Program-made: the position numbers and the translations under genes | The notes under the pieces: model-generated | The model's input: the letters and a program-made list of their open reading frames with translations, nothing else | Database searches by the model: none | What the model was told of the DNA's origin: nothing | In this document: positions 1 to 8,655 of the stretch, piece by piece | Layout: each line of letters opens with the position of its first letter | Numbering within the stretch: position 1 is the first letter of the stretch | Source: PALSA-612 sp963704335 | Lineage (GTDB): Bacteria > Actinomycetota > Thermoleophilia > Gaiellales > Gaiellaceae | Assembly: GCA_963704335.1 (NCBI GenBank) | Contig: OY969889.1 | Span: forward strand, 1,302,001-1,366,000 | Length of the DNA: 64,000 nt | Direction: 5' to 3'

Positions 1-148
1 GCTCGGCGAGCAGCGCCTGCCCGGACTCCAACGCCGAGCGGCCGAGCGTGGGCGGCTTTGTCCAGTCCTCGCCGTTGTCGATCGTGACGAGCGCGAGCCG
101 TCCCGCCTTTGTCTCCACCTCCCGCAGGTAAAAAACGGTGTCAGACAC
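1..148 (-). CDS. FadB/FadJ-type enoyl-CoA hydratase / 3-hydroxyacyl-CoA dehydrogenase, N-terminal part only
   Basis: Partial gene running off the left edge. The visible 49 residues contain LALVTIDNGEDWTKP followed by TLGRSALES, which resembles the first strands of the crotonase domain in multifunctional fatty-acid oxidation proteins. It lies downstream of the thiolase on the same strand, the usual fadA-fadB partnership, so it probably hydrates enoyl-CoA and oxidises 3-hydroxyacyl-CoA. The start is uncertain: GTG at 148 sits inside a 27-nt palindrome (130-156), while GTG at 118 lies after it, and neither has a well-spaced Shine-Dalgarno site. The family call rests on a short stretch. Confidence 0.6.
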   Translation of the reverse strand, partial: MSDTVFYLREVETKAGRLALVTIDNGEDWTKPPTLGRSALESGQALLAE

Positions 149-156
149 CGTTTTTT
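130..156. repeat. 27-nt perfect palindrome with A6/T6 ends
   Basis: Thirteen bases (130-142) are followed by one A and their exact reverse complement (144-156), with core GGTGTCAGACACC and six A and six T at the ends. It looks like an intrinsic terminator readable in both directions, lying between the thiolase and the FadB-type gene. The same 13-nt core, with T instead of A in the centre, recurs at 279-291. Confidence 0.7.
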
Positions 157-278
157 GTCAAGTGTCGATTGAGCAATCTGTGTGCCAATTTCCCCACAGG
201 CGAAACGGCATGAGGGCGGGGATCGCGCGGTTCGACGTGTCGCGGGGTGGCGCGGCGACTAACGACGGCACCCGAAGC

Positions 279-291
279 GGTGTCTGACACC
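279..291. repeat. Second copy of the 13-nt palindromic core
   Basis: GGTGTCTGACACC lies 4 nt beyond the stop codon of the thiolase. It matches the core of the palindrome at 130-156 except for the central base. The two copies bracket the 147-nt gap between the thiolase and the next gene, which suggests a short dispersed palindromic repeat. Confidence 0.6.
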
Positions 292-295
292 GGGG

Positions 296-1477
296 TCAGG
301 CCCGCTCCCAGAGGACCGCGGCGCCCATGCCGAGGCCGATGCAGAGCGCGGTGAGGCCGTAGCGGGCCTGGGGACGCTCGCGCATGGCGTACGCGAGCTG
401 GGCCACGAGTCGAACGCCCGTCGCGGCGAGCGGATGACCACACGCGATGGCCCCGCCGTAGGGGTTCAGGCGCTCGTCCTCGGGGTCGATGCCGAGCTCG
501 CGACACCAGGTGAGCACCTGCACCGCGAAGGGCTCGTTGACCTCGAAGAGGTCCACGTCGTCGAGCGACACGCCCGCCTGCACGAGTGCCTTCTTCGTGG
601 CGGGGACAGGACCGAGGCCCATCAGCTCTGGCTCGACCCCGGCATAGGCGAACGACACGAGCCGCAGACGGGGCTCGAGGCCGAGCTCGCTGACTGCCGA
701 CTCCGACGCGAGAATCGCCGCCGTCGCGCCGTCCGTCAGCCCGGCGGAGTTGCCCGCGGTCACGCGGCCGGCGGCGCGGAACGGCGTGGACAGCGCCGCC
801 AGCCCCTCGGCCGTCGTGTCGGGACGCAGGAATTCGTCCCGGTCGGCCATCGCCCAGCCGGTATCCGTGAAGACCGACATGGGCACGACCGTCTCGGCCA
901 TGACGCCGTCGGCCCAGGCAGCAGTCGCCCGCTGCTGTGAGCGCAGCGCGTAGGCGTCGGCCACCTCGCGCGTCAGCTCGGGAAAGCGGTCGTGGAGGTT
1001 CTCGGCCGTCTGGCCCATGACGGCAGCGCTCTCGTCGACGATTCGCTCGGAGAGGAAGCGCGGGTTGAAGTCGACTTCCGCGCCCATCACGTGGTGGCCC
1101 ATGTGCTCGACGCCCCCCACGAGGACGACGTCCGCGGCGCCCATCGCAATCTCCCCGGCCCCGGCGGTGATCGCGGTCAACGCGCCGGCGCACATGCGGT
1201 CGACGGCAAAGCCGGGCACCGTCTCCGGCAGGCCGGCCAGCAGGGCGACGTCACGTCCCAGAGTCAGCCCCTGGTCGCCTACCTGGGCGGTCGCGGCCAT
1301 GACGACGTCGTCGATGCGCTCGGGTGGCAGCGTCGGATTACGGCGCAGCAGCTCGCGGACGACCTTCACCGCCATGTCGTCGGCGCGCGTCTTCCAGAAG
1401 ACGCCTTTCTCGCCCGCGCGACCGAACGCCGTGCGCACGCCGTCGACGAAGAAGACCTCCTGCAGCTCCCGTCCCAC
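296..1477 (-). CDS. fadA: Acetyl-CoA acyltransferase (thiolase)
   Basis: 393 aa, the normal thiolase length. It should cleave 3-ketoacyl-CoA with CoA in beta-oxidation. The acyl-accepting cysteine is C96 in VDRMCAGAL. Further family blocks are GGVEHMGHH, the NEPFAVQ motif (usual NEAFA), GGAIACGHPLAATG with the catalytic H348, and LCIGLGMGAA with the base C379. It is transcribed leftwards into the partial FadB-type gene after a 147-nt gap with two palindromic elements. The close FadA context favours a degradative thiolase over a biosynthetic acetoacetyl-CoA thiolase. Confidence 0.93.
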   Translation of the reverse strand: MGRELQEVFFVDGVRTAFGRAGEKGVFWKTRADDMAVKVVRELLRRNPTLPPERIDDVVMAATAQVGDQGLTLGRDVALLAGLPETVPGFAVDRMCAGALTAITAGAGEIAMGAADVVLVGGVEHMGHHVMGAEVDFNPRFLSERIVDESAAVMGQTAENLHDRFPELTREVADAYALRSQQRATAAWADGVMAETVVPMSVFTDTGWAMADRDEFLRPDTTAEGLAALSTPFRAAGRVTAGNSAGLTDGATAAILASESAVSELGLEPRLRLVSFAYAGVEPELMGLGPVPATKKALVQAGVSLDDVDLFEVNEPFAVQVLTWCRELGIDPEDERLNPYGGAIACGHPLAATGVRLVAQLAYAMRERPQARYGLTALCIGLGMGAAVLWERA

Positions 1478-1489
1478 TCGGGCGGGAGC

Positions 1490-2084
1490 CTAGTTGCTCG
1501 TGACCAGACCGACCGGGCAGGCGACGCCCGTGCCGCCGAGCCCGCAGTAGCCGCCCGGGTTCTTCGCGAGGTACTGCTGGTGGTAGTCCTCGGCGTAGTA
1601 GAACGGCGTCGCGTCGGCGATCTCGGTCGTGATCTGGCCGTACCCGTTGGCCGAGAGCTCGCGCTGGAACATCTCACGCGAGGTTTCAGACGCGGCCCGC
1701 TGCTCCGGAGAGTGGACGTGGATCAGCGAGCGGTACTGCGTGCCCACGTCGTTGCCCTGCCGGTTGCCCTGCGTCGGGTCGTGGCCCTCCCAGAAGATGC
1801 GCAGCAGCTCCTCGTAGCTCGTCTTCGCGGGGTCGAAGACGGCGAGCACTACCTCGACGTGGCCGGTGCGTCCCCGCAGACCTCTCTGTAGGTCGGGTCC
1901 GCGACGTGCCGCCTGCGTAGCCGGCAGCGGTCGTCCACACGCCGGTCGCCTGCCAGAACATTCGCTCGGCCCCCCAGAAGCAGCCCATGCCGAACACCGC
2001 GCGCTCGTAGCCGTCGGGAAACGGCGGCTCGATGTTCGTTCCGAGAACGGTGTGCACCACGCTCGAAAGCGTACCGTTCCGCAT
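1490..2084 (-). pseudogene. msrA: Peptide-methionine (S)-S-oxide reductase MsrA, frameshifted
   Basis: The N-terminal part reads ...EPPFPDGYERAVFGMGCFWGAERMF with the catalytic cysteine in GCFWG, and the C-terminal part reads GRTGHVEVV...GNDVGTQYRS...FYYAEDYHQQYLAKNP...YCGLGGTG. Both are textbook MsrA, but they are in different frames. Between about 1870 and 1905 the expected PTYREVC stretch is readable only in the third frame, so two one-base changes within about 40 bp are needed to restore the protein. Either the gene is dead or the assembly has two small errors there. The start is ATG at 2084. It diverges from the cyclase gene with a 21-nt gap. Confidence 0.85.
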
Positions 2085-2105
2085 CCTGGTCTACGATCCC
2101 GCGTC

Positions 2106-3917
2106 ATGTCTGTCGGCCAGGGGAGCACGATTACACGTGGCTTCCTCTTCGCGGACCTCAGGGGCTACACCGACTTCGTGGAGCAGCGCGGTGCGGCCGC
2201 GGCGGCGGCGCTCCTGACGCAGTACCGCGCGCTTGCCCGGGAAGCGATCGGGCAGTTCGGTGGCGCGGAGATCAAGACCGAGGGCGACAGCTTCTACGTC
2301 GTCTTCGACTCCGTTAGCAGCGCCGTCCGCTGCGGCCTCGCGATCGTCGCCGGCGCCCAGGGAGCGGATGAGGAGATCCGCGTCGGTGTCGGCATCCATG
2401 CGGGCGAGACGGTCGAGGCCGACGGTGGGTACGTCGGGTCACCCGTCAACATCGCGGCGCGAATCTGCGCTCAGGCAGGCCCGGGCGAGGTCCTGGTGAG
2501 CGAGACCGTCCGGGCTCTCACGGCGACCGTCCTCCCGGTCCAGTTCAAGTCGCGAGGCCGGCGTCAGCTAAAGGGCATCGCCGAGCCGATCGAGCTCTTC
2601 GCGGTGTCGGAAGCGGCCGCCGGGGCGACCGCGTGGCCGTCGTCAGGGCGTCGTCGGCGGCTGTCGCGTCGGGCGCGCGTCGCGCTGGCCGGCGGCGCGG
2701 CGTTGTTGCTGGTCGCTGCTGGAGCCATCGGCTGGTTCGTGTCGCAGCCGTCAACCGGGCTTCCGGCTGGCGACTGGACGGTCGGCGTGCACATGCCGCT
2801 GAGTGGCGATGCTGCAGCCGACGGTACGGCTGTCCGCAACGCTGTGCAGCTCGCCGTCGACCAGGCGAACGACGCCGGCCGCCTCGCCGGCGTCGAGCTG
2901 GCCTTGAAGGCATACGACACCGGTGCGGATCCAGCTCGGGGCGCGGCCGCCGCACGCAAGATGTCAGGCGATCCACGGACGATTGCAGCCGTCGGCCCGT
3001 TCACGTCTCCCGAGGCAGCAGAAACTATCCCGATCACGAACCGCGCCGGGCTGCTCGAATGCAGCCCGTCCACCTCGTATGGTGGCTTGACGAAGCCCGA
3101 GCGCGGCGCCCTCGAGTTTCGGACGGCATACCCGGATCGCATCAACTACGTCCGGCTCTCCCCGGCCGACGACGTCCAAACGCGGGCACTCGCAGCGTTC
3201 GCCACACACGATCTCGACGCCGAATCGGCTCTGCTCATCGCCGATCCGGATTGGCAGGAAGACGCCACCAATTTCGTAAGAGCCTTCACCGCACTTGGTG
3301 GACAGGTCGCTCAAGCGAAGCTGAAGCCCGGCACGAGCCCGGCCGCCGCCCTCGGACCGTTGGACGGCGCGTCCGCTCCCGACGTCGTCGTGTTCGCTGG
3401 CGACGGTGACCCCGCTGCGGAGGTTCGCCGGGCCATGCGCGAGGTGGGGCACGAATCCACCCCCTTCGTCAGCTGGGACGGGCTTCTCACCGGCTCGGGC
3501 GCAGATGCAGGCTCGTACCTGCAACGGGCGGGCAAGGCTGCAGCCGGAACCCATGTCGCGCTTGCCTCGTTCGCACCGCCGAGAGCGGACTTCGTCGATG
3601 CCTATCGATCGGCCTTCGGCGAGGAACCGACCGACTACGCAGCCGCCGCCTATGCGTGCGCACAGGTGATCCTCGCCTCGCTGGAGGCCGTCGCCGCAGA
3701 CGGCCCGGATGCGGACGGGCTGAGGGAGGCTCTCCGCGCATATGCCGTCGATCCTGCCCACCGCTACGAAACCATCATCGGTTCGGTGGGCTTCGACGCG
3801 AACGGCGACTCGACGCAGCAGGTTGTGTCGTTCCTCCGCGTCGACCCTCAGGCGGCCGACGGAGCGGGCGACTGGGATCTCATCAAGCAGCAGGACTTCG
3901 GCCCGCCGCCCCAATAG
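2106..3917 (+). CDS. Class III adenylate/guanylate cyclase fused to a transmembrane segment and an extracytoplasmic substrate-binding domain
   Basis: 603 aa. Residues 10-165 are a class III cyclase domain: metal aspartates D17 (FADLRGYT) and D61 (EGDSFYVVF), K58 at the base-selecting position, and N115/R119 in VNIAARI. A basic stretch (181-191) precedes one membrane helix (about 192-213). Residues 220-603 resemble branched-chain amino-acid type ABC substrate-binding proteins (TVGVHMPLSGDAA, AVGPFTSPEAAETIPI). The order implies a cytoplasmic cyclase sensing an outside ligand through a captured binding protein. The start ATG lies 21 nt from divergent msrA; longer in-frame starts would overlap msrA. 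The next gene follows after 2 nt. Confidence 0.85.
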   Translation: MSVGQGSTITRGFLFADLRGYTDFVEQRGAAAAAALLTQYRALAREAIGQFGGAEIKTEGDSFYVVFDSVSSAVRCGLAIVAGAQGADEEIRVGVGIHAGETVEADGGYVGSPVNIAARICAQAGPGEVLVSETVRALTATVLPVQFKSRGRRQLKGIAEPIELFAVSEAAAGATAWPSSGRRRRLSRRARVALAGGAALLLVAAGAIGWFVSQPSTGLPAGDWTVGVHMPLSGDAAADGTAVRNAVQLAVDQANDAGRLAGVELALKAYDTGADPARGAAAARKMSGDPRTIAAVGPFTSPEAAETIPITNRAGLLECSPSTSYGGLTKPERGALEFRTAYPDRINYVRLSPADDVQTRALAAFATHDLDAESALLIADPDWQEDATNFVRAFTALGGQVAQAKLKPGTSPAAALGPLDGASAPDVVVFAGDGDPAAEVRRAMREVGHESTPFVSWDGLLTGSGADAGSYLQRAGKAAAGTHVALASFAPPRADFVDAYRSAFGEEPTDYAAAAYACAQVILASLEAVAADGPDADGLREALRAYAVDPAHRYETIIGSVGFDANGDSTQQVVSFLRVDPQAADGAGDWDLIKQQDFGPPPQ

Positions 3918-3919
3918 CC

Positions 3920-4576
3920 ATGCCCGGCTGGAATACGCACGTGGAGCGCGAGGTGGCACGTTACGAGGACGGCGCTGCGAGGCTGCCTTCCCTCACCGAT
4001 GCCGACGACCGCCAGCGGCAGCTGACCCGCATGGGCAATGCCGCGGGTGGGGCGGGGCTGGCGCTGCTGATGGACGGCCGCCGCGAAGAGGCCGAGACGT
4101 GGTTCGCGCGCGCCGCCGAGCGCTACCGCGAGAGCTTCCCCGAGGCGCCGCGCGGCAGCTGGGGACGACCGATCGGCGCGGTCAAGGCGCGGCTGCTGGC
4201 CGGTGACTGGGACGGCGCGCGTGCCGATGCCGAATGGGCGCTCGACGTCGACTCGCGACACGCGGAGTCGCCGATCGGCCGCTACGCGGCGTCCCTGGCG
4301 CTGCTCGTGCTCGGTCAGGACGACGAGGCGCTGGTGCAAGCGGCGTCGATTCAGGGCCGGGACGACTTCCCGGCAGACGTCGCGGACGCGCTGGCGGCTC
4401 TCGCCCTACGCGATGCCGACGCCTACGAAGCCGCCGTCCGTTCCGTCCTGCGCTCGTTCGAGACGCGCGAGGAGTACCTCGAGGACATCCGCGTCGCCGA
4501 CACGGTGATCGTGCTCCAGGCCCTCGCGGCGCAACGAGAGCTGGCCGTCGCCCTGGACTCTGCGCTCCTGCCCTAG
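3920..4576 (+). CDS. Hypothetical protein with TPR-like helical repeats
   Basis: 218 aa, soluble, with no signal peptide. The pattern DGRREEAETWFARAAERYRES, LLAGDWDGARADAEWALDV and LLVLGQDDEALVQAASI looks like three degenerate tetratricopeptide helical pairs, so it is probably a protein-binding scaffold. Its ATG is 2 nt after the cyclase stop, so the two are surely co-transcribed and it may be a partner of the cyclase receptor. The 3' end overlaps the end of convergent proC by 4 nt. No specific family was recognised. Confidence 0.7.
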   Translation: MPGWNTHVEREVARYEDGAARLPSLTDADDRQRQLTRMGNAAGGAGLALLMDGRREEAETWFARAAERYRESFPEAPRGSWGRPIGAVKARLLAGDWDGARADAEWALDVDSRHAESPIGRYAASLALLVLGQDDEALVQAASIQGRDDFPADVADALAALALRDADAYEAAVRSVLRSFETREEYLEDIRVADTVIVLQALAAQRELAVALDSALLP

Positions 4577-5388
4577 TCCCGTCCCTCGGCGAGCTCGCGT
4601 GAGCGCTCCATCGCCGCCTGGATGGCGTTGAGGAACGCGGCCCGGACGCCGGCCTGCTCGAGCTCGTGAATCGCGCGAATCGTGGTGCCTCCCGGCGACG
4701 TGACCGCCTCCCGCAGCTCGACGGGGTGCATCTTTCTGTCGCGCAGCAGGACGCCCGTCCCGAGCATCGTCTGCACCACCAGTTGCGTCGAGATCTCGCG
4801 TGAGAGACCGAGGAGGATGCCCGCCTCGATCATCGCCTCCGCCAGCAGGGCGAAGTACGCCGGCCCCGACCCCGACACGGCGGTGACGGCGTCCATGTAC
4901 CGCTCCGGCAGGCGGACGACCGCGCCGAGATGGGAAAGGCATTCCTCGGCGAGCGCCAGGTGTTCGTCGTCCGCGTGACTGCCGGCGCAGATTCCGGCCA
5001 TCCCCTCGTGCACGGTGGCCGGCGTGTTCGGCATCGCTCGGACGACGGGCACGCCGTCTGCGAGTTGTGCCTCGATCGTCGAAGTGGGAATCGCGGCCGC
5101 GACGGAGAGCACGGTCTGTTTGGGCGTCAGCGCCGAGCCGATGTCGGACAACAGCGTCTCGATGTCCTGCGGTTTGACAGCGACGACGATGAGTCCGGCA
5201 CCTTTCACAGCCTCGGCGTTCGCGAGCGTCGCCTTGACACCGTGCCGTTCGTGCAGCTCGTCGGCATGCTCTTGGCGGCGCGTCGAGACGACGATCTCGC
5301 TCTTCTTCCGCCAGCCTGACGAGAGGAGGCCTGCGACGAGTGCCTCGCCGATCTTCCCGCAGCCGAGGATCGCGATTCGCCTTGCCAC
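4573..5388 (-). CDS. proC: Pyrroline-5-carboxylate reductase
   Basis: 271 aa with a GTG start. It catalyses the last step of proline synthesis, NAD(P)H reduction of pyrroline-5-carboxylate. The N-terminal Rossmann motif is ILGCGKIGEALVAGLL. Further family blocks are VVAVKPQDIE, RAMPNTPATVHEG, VSGSGPAYFALLAEAMIEAG and the ProC signature VTSPGGTTIRAIHELE. Length and motif order are normal. It stands alone on its strand. Confidence 0.95.
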   Translation of the reverse strand: MARRIAILGCGKIGEALVAGLLSSGWRKKSEIVVSTRRQEHADELHERHGVKATLANAEAVKGAGLIVVAVKPQDIETLLSDIGSALTPKQTVLSVAAAIPTSTIEAQLADGVPVVRAMPNTPATVHEGMAGICAGSHADDEHLALAEECLSHLGAVVRLPERYMDAVTAVSGSGPAYFALLAEAMIEAGILLGLSREISTQLVVQTMLGTGVLLRDRKMHPVELREAVTSPGGTTIRAIHELEQAGVRAAFLNAIQAAMERSRELAEGRD

Positions 5389-5475
5389 GCTCCGAGTTTA
5401 GGGGGGTTTGGCGGGACGGTGCTCGTCGCCGGAGCGTGATTCCGGCGGCACAGTCACTGTTTCGTCAGACTCTCC

Positions 5476-6330
5476 TTAGGCGGCGCGAGCAGCGGGCACC
5501 GGCACGAGGCCGCGGGCCCAGCCTGTCAGCAGGTACACGGATGCGAGCCCAGCCCACTCGCCGTACGGGGCCAGCAGCTCCTCCGTCTCCCAACCTTCTA
5601 CTCGCCGCCGGCTGAGGGCGCCGAGGAGCTTCACGAGCCCTAAGTCGCCGACGAGACCGCGATCCCAGCGGCCGAGCCCCTCCAGAGAGACAACGCCGAG
5701 GGACCAGGGCCCGAGAGCGCGCTCGCGCAGCAGGCGCGCGGCCACGTCGGAGGACGGCAGGGCGCGTAGTCGCTCGAGGTCGAACGACCGGCAGAGGCGA
5801 ACGAGCGCCGCGCCGCGCCGCGCGTGGAGGCCGAGCCGGCGCAGCTCGGCGGGTGACAGCGCTCCGAGCGCTTCGCCCGACGGCGGCGCGTGGAAGCGAT
5901 CGAGCGCCGGGGTGGCCGCCCGGACGATCCGGCGTTCGATCTGCCGCGCCTCTCGCGAGGTGATCAGCTGGCCGCAGAACGCGCGCAGCAGCGCGTGGGC
6001 GACGGTGGCGACCCGCATGGGGCGCAGTCCGGCGAGATGGCTCGTCGACCGGCCGAGCAGTGCATCATCGCGGAAGCGTCGAAGAAACTCCGAGTGGTCG
6101 TCCTCGAGAGCGAGGCAGAAGCGGAGTCGCGCGAGTCCCTCCTGGCTCCCGGCGACCACGTGCAGGCGCCCGTCCGGAAACTGCCGTGCGAAGGCGCGCT
6201 CGAGCCTGCCGTCCACCTCCAACGTTGCCGTGAAGATCCCGTCGCGGAACGACCGCGTCGCGTCGCCCGCGTGGCGCGCCGAGAGGGACAGCATGTAGGG
6301 CCCGGCCGGCCGCACGATGGCTTCGACCAT
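5476..6330 (-). CDS. AlkA-like DNA-3-methyladenine glycosylase (HhH-GPD fold)
   Basis: 284 aa, soluble. The C-terminal half carries a divergent helix-hairpin-helix glycosylase pattern: LLRAFCGQLI in place of the usual iigQQvs, LGLHARRGAALVRLC, and LGPWSLGVVSLEGLGRWDRGLVGDLGLVKLL. The aspartate of GDLGL is the expected catalytic residue. The N-terminal 110 residues resemble the AlkA N-domain. It would excise alkylated bases. The divergence means its substrate cannot be inferred. An inverted repeat (6415-6430) lies upstream between it and the divergent methyltransferase. Confidence 0.75.
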   Translation of the reverse strand: MVEAIVRPAGPYMLSLSARHAGDATRSFRDGIFTATLEVDGRLERAFARQFPDGRLHVVAGSQEGLARLRFCLALEDDHSEFLRRFRDDALLGRSTSHLAGLRPMRVATVAHALLRAFCGQLITSREARQIERRIVRAATPALDRFHAPPSGEALGALSPAELRRLGLHARRGAALVRLCRSFDLERLRALPSSDVAARLLRERALGPWSLGVVSLEGLGRWDRGLVGDLGLVKLLGALSRRRVEGWETEELLAPYGEWAGLASVYLLTGWARGLVPVPAARAA

Positions 6331-6414
6331 CGGCCAACCTTAGAACGCCTTTCGGAGGGACGCTTCGTCGCCGGGGCGCGATGGGCGGTGCGAGGCAAGG
6401 ACGCAGGGAGCGCT

Positions 6415-6430
6415 CATATCAGTTGATATG
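6415..6430. promoter_or_regulatory. Operator-like inverted repeat CATATCA-GT-TGATATG
   Basis: A perfect 7-bp inverted repeat with a 2-nt centre in the 165-nt divergent intergenic region. It is unusually AT-rich against its surroundings, and its size suits a dimeric repressor. It lies 85 nt upstream of the glycosylase start and 66 nt upstream of the first possible methyltransferase start. The regulator is unknown. Confidence 0.5.
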
Positions 6431-6495
6431 GGTGCGACCGAGGACGCCGCATCGCGCCGTTCAGCGCGTTCCGGCGGCACAAGGCTTCCCTTCGA

Positions 6496-7219
6496 ATGGC
6501 GTTCCCAACGTACCCTCTGCCGGTGTCCGGGCGCGAGATGAGGGCGACGTGGGATGCGGCCGCCGCGTCCGACCGCGTCGACGAGTACGTCGGCGATCCG
6601 GCGACGGCGCGGGCGGAGCTCGAAGGGCCTTTTCGGCCGGCTCGGCGCCGACCCGCGCGGAGGCACTTGCGTCGAGGTGGGCTGCGGACCGGGACGAATG
6701 ACCGCCGTGCTCGCGGAGCGGTTCGACGGCGTCGTGGCCGTCGATGTCTCCGCCGGGATGCTCGAACGTGCTCGTGAGGCTGTGACGTCGCCCAACGTCG
6801 ACTTCCGGCTCGTCGAGGGCGACCGGCTCGACTCGGTCGCTGACGGGATTGCAGACGCGCTGGTCTGCTACCTCGTGCTCCAGCATCTCCCCGAGCGGCG
6901 CGTCGTGCTGCGCTACCTCGAGGAGTTCGCACGCGTGCTCTCGCCGAGAGGGAGCGCCTTCGTGCAGCTCCCGGTGCTGCGGAGCGGCCTTCGCCCCTGG
7001 GCCTGGCGACTCGCCCGCACTGTGGCGGTGCCGGTGTCGGGCGTGTTCCGGCAGGGCGTGACCGACAGGGCCGCCTATCGGGGCACGCGGCTCACGGAAG
7101 GTGAGCTCCAGAACGGGCTCGCCGCCGCCGGACTGCGCACGGCCGCCCGCGACGAGAGCCCCGAGTCGCCCTACCGCTACGCCCGCGAGGTGTTTCTGCG
7201 GCTGGAGCGAGCCGCGTGA
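6496..7219 (+). CDS. SAM-dependent class I methyltransferase, with one internal frameshift
   Basis: The first part (from ATG 6496 or ATG 6538, TWDAAAASDRVDEYVGD...RAELEG) and the rest (LFGRLGADPRGGTCVEVGCGPG...) are in different frames. Removing one G near 6627-6629 joins them smoothly. Motif I is VEVGCGPGRMTAVLA, motif II VDVSAGMLERARE, then DALVCYLVLQHLPER. The substrate is unknown. The stop TGA overlaps the GTG start of the O-antigen-ligase-like gene, so the pair is translationally coupled and a role in glycan or lipid modification is possible. The frameshift may be an assembly error. Confidence 0.75.
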
Positions 7220-8655
7220 CGCCGCTCGTCCTGACGCTTTACGGAGTACTGCTGGCGGTGGCCGCCTTCGCGGTCTGGCGCCGACCCATCGTCGCCCTGT
7301 ACGTCTTCATCGTCGGGCTGGCGCTGCACAACCTGGTGCTGTCGCTGCTCTACGACGCGGGGCTGCGCGGCGGGGCGATCGACGCCGTCCAGGCCTGGAA
7401 GGAGGCGTTGCTCGCCGTGGCTGTGGCGCGCGTGGCGACGGACGCCGTCCGCGAGCGACGGCTTCCCTTCCGCCCGCGTGTGGTCGACTGGCTTGCGCTG
7501 GCGTTCGCAGCCGTCGTCTGCCTCTACGCGCTAATCCCGCAGGACGTGCTCGACGGGGAAGCCGGTGCGCGCGCCGTTCTCTACGGCCTTCGCCACGGCC
7601 TCGTCCCGGTCGTCGCGTACTTCCTCGGCCGCTCGCTGATCCTCGACCGCGTGGAGCTGCGCCGAATCGGATGGGCGCTGCTCGGCGCCGGTACGGCGCT
7701 CGCCGTGGGTGGGCTGATCGACCTCTACGCCGTGGACGTCGAGTGGTGGCGCGGTTCCGGCGCAGTCGGCTACTTCCGCCACGAGCTCGGCTTCGACTAC
7801 CACGGTCCGGGCGGCCTGCCCGACAACTGGGCGTTCAACACCGAGGATGGGCTGTTCCGGCGGCTCGTCTCGAGCTTCATCAGCCCGCTCGCGACTGCCT
7901 TTGCGCTGGTCGTCGCGCTGCTCTTCGCCGGTATCGCCTGGCAGGACCGCCGGCGCCGGCCGTTGGCCGCAGCGCTTGTCGCCGTTTGCGCAGCCGCGCT
8001 GCTCTTCACGCTGTCGCGCTCGTCGCTGCTCGCTCTCGCCGGAGCATTCGTCGTGCTGGCGATTGCGCTCCGCCGCTGGTGGCCGGTCGCCGCGACGGCC
8101 GTCGTGCTGGCTGCGGGCGTCGGCTATGCCTTCGCATTCACGTCCGTCGCGCCCGAGACGCACTTCTTTCCGGAGGACCTGCCCTACCAGGAGGAGCAGG
8201 CGCGCAAGCATGGCGACCTGCCCGGTGGCAGCTCGCTCGCCCTCAATCCCGGGGAGCCTTCGCTCCGCAGCCACTGGCAGAGCCTGCGCGACGGGATCGA
8301 GACGGTCTTCGAGCATCCGCAGGGCTTCGGGCTCGGCAACGCCGGCGCGATCGCGGTCCGTTTCGGCGTGCCACTGCGGGCGGGCGAGTCGAACTACACG
8401 GAGACCGGCGTCGAGGCTGGGCTCGTCGGCGCGCTGCTGCTCATCGCCTGGAGCCTCGCCCTTCTGGTTGCGCTCGTGCGTTCGGCATGGACCGCCACAG
8501 ACGCGACGTTCCGGGTGGCCGCGGCGGGCGCCGCCGCCGCGCTGGCTGCCGTGCTGGCCCTCGCCGTGCAGACCGATGCGTACGGCGTGCCCTGGCTCGC
8601 CTACAGCCTCTGGTGGCTCTGCGGGTCGCTTGTCGACCTGTCCGACCGGGCCTGA
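7216..8655 (+). CDS. O-antigen ligase / polymerase-like multi-spanning membrane protein
   Basis: 479 aa with about 11 hydrophobic segments spread along its length. A large loop at about residues 310-400 holds GDLPGGSSLALNPGEPSLRSHWQSLRDGIETVFEHPQGFGLGNAG...ESNYTETGVEAGLVG. That loop followed by a terminal helical bundle is the layout of Wzy/WaaL proteins, which join or polymerise lipid-linked glycans. The GTG start overlaps the methyltransferase stop by 3 nt. Assignment is by topology and loop pattern, so the exact reaction is open. Confidence 0.75.
   Translation: MTPLVLTLYGVLLAVAAFAVWRRPIVALYVFIVGLALHNLVLSLLYDAGLRGGAIDAVQAWKEALLAVAVARVATDAVRERRLPFRPRVVDWLALAFAAVVCLYALIPQDVLDGEAGARAVLYGLRHGLVPVVAYFLGRSLILDRVELRRIGWALLGAGTALAVGGLIDLYAVDVEWWRGSGAVGYFRHELGFDYHGPGGLPDNWAFNTEDGLFRRLVSSFISPLATAFALVVALLFAGIAWQDRRRRPLAAALVAVCAAALLFTLSRSSLLALAGAFVVLAIALRRWWPVAATAVVLAAGVGYAFAFTSVAPETHFFPEDLPYQEEQARKHGDLPGGSSLALNPGEPSLRSHWQSLRDGIETVFEHPQGFGLGNAGAIAVRFGVPLRAGESNYTETGVEAGLVGALLLIAWSLALLVALVRSAWTATDATFRVAAAGAAAALAAVLALAVQTDAYGVPWLAYSLWWLCGSLVDLSDRA

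Noticed and set aside
1866..2105. 80 extra N-terminal residues for the cyclase protein
   Set aside because: They overlap msrA on the other strand and have no domain similarity; ATG 2106 begins at the cyclase fold.
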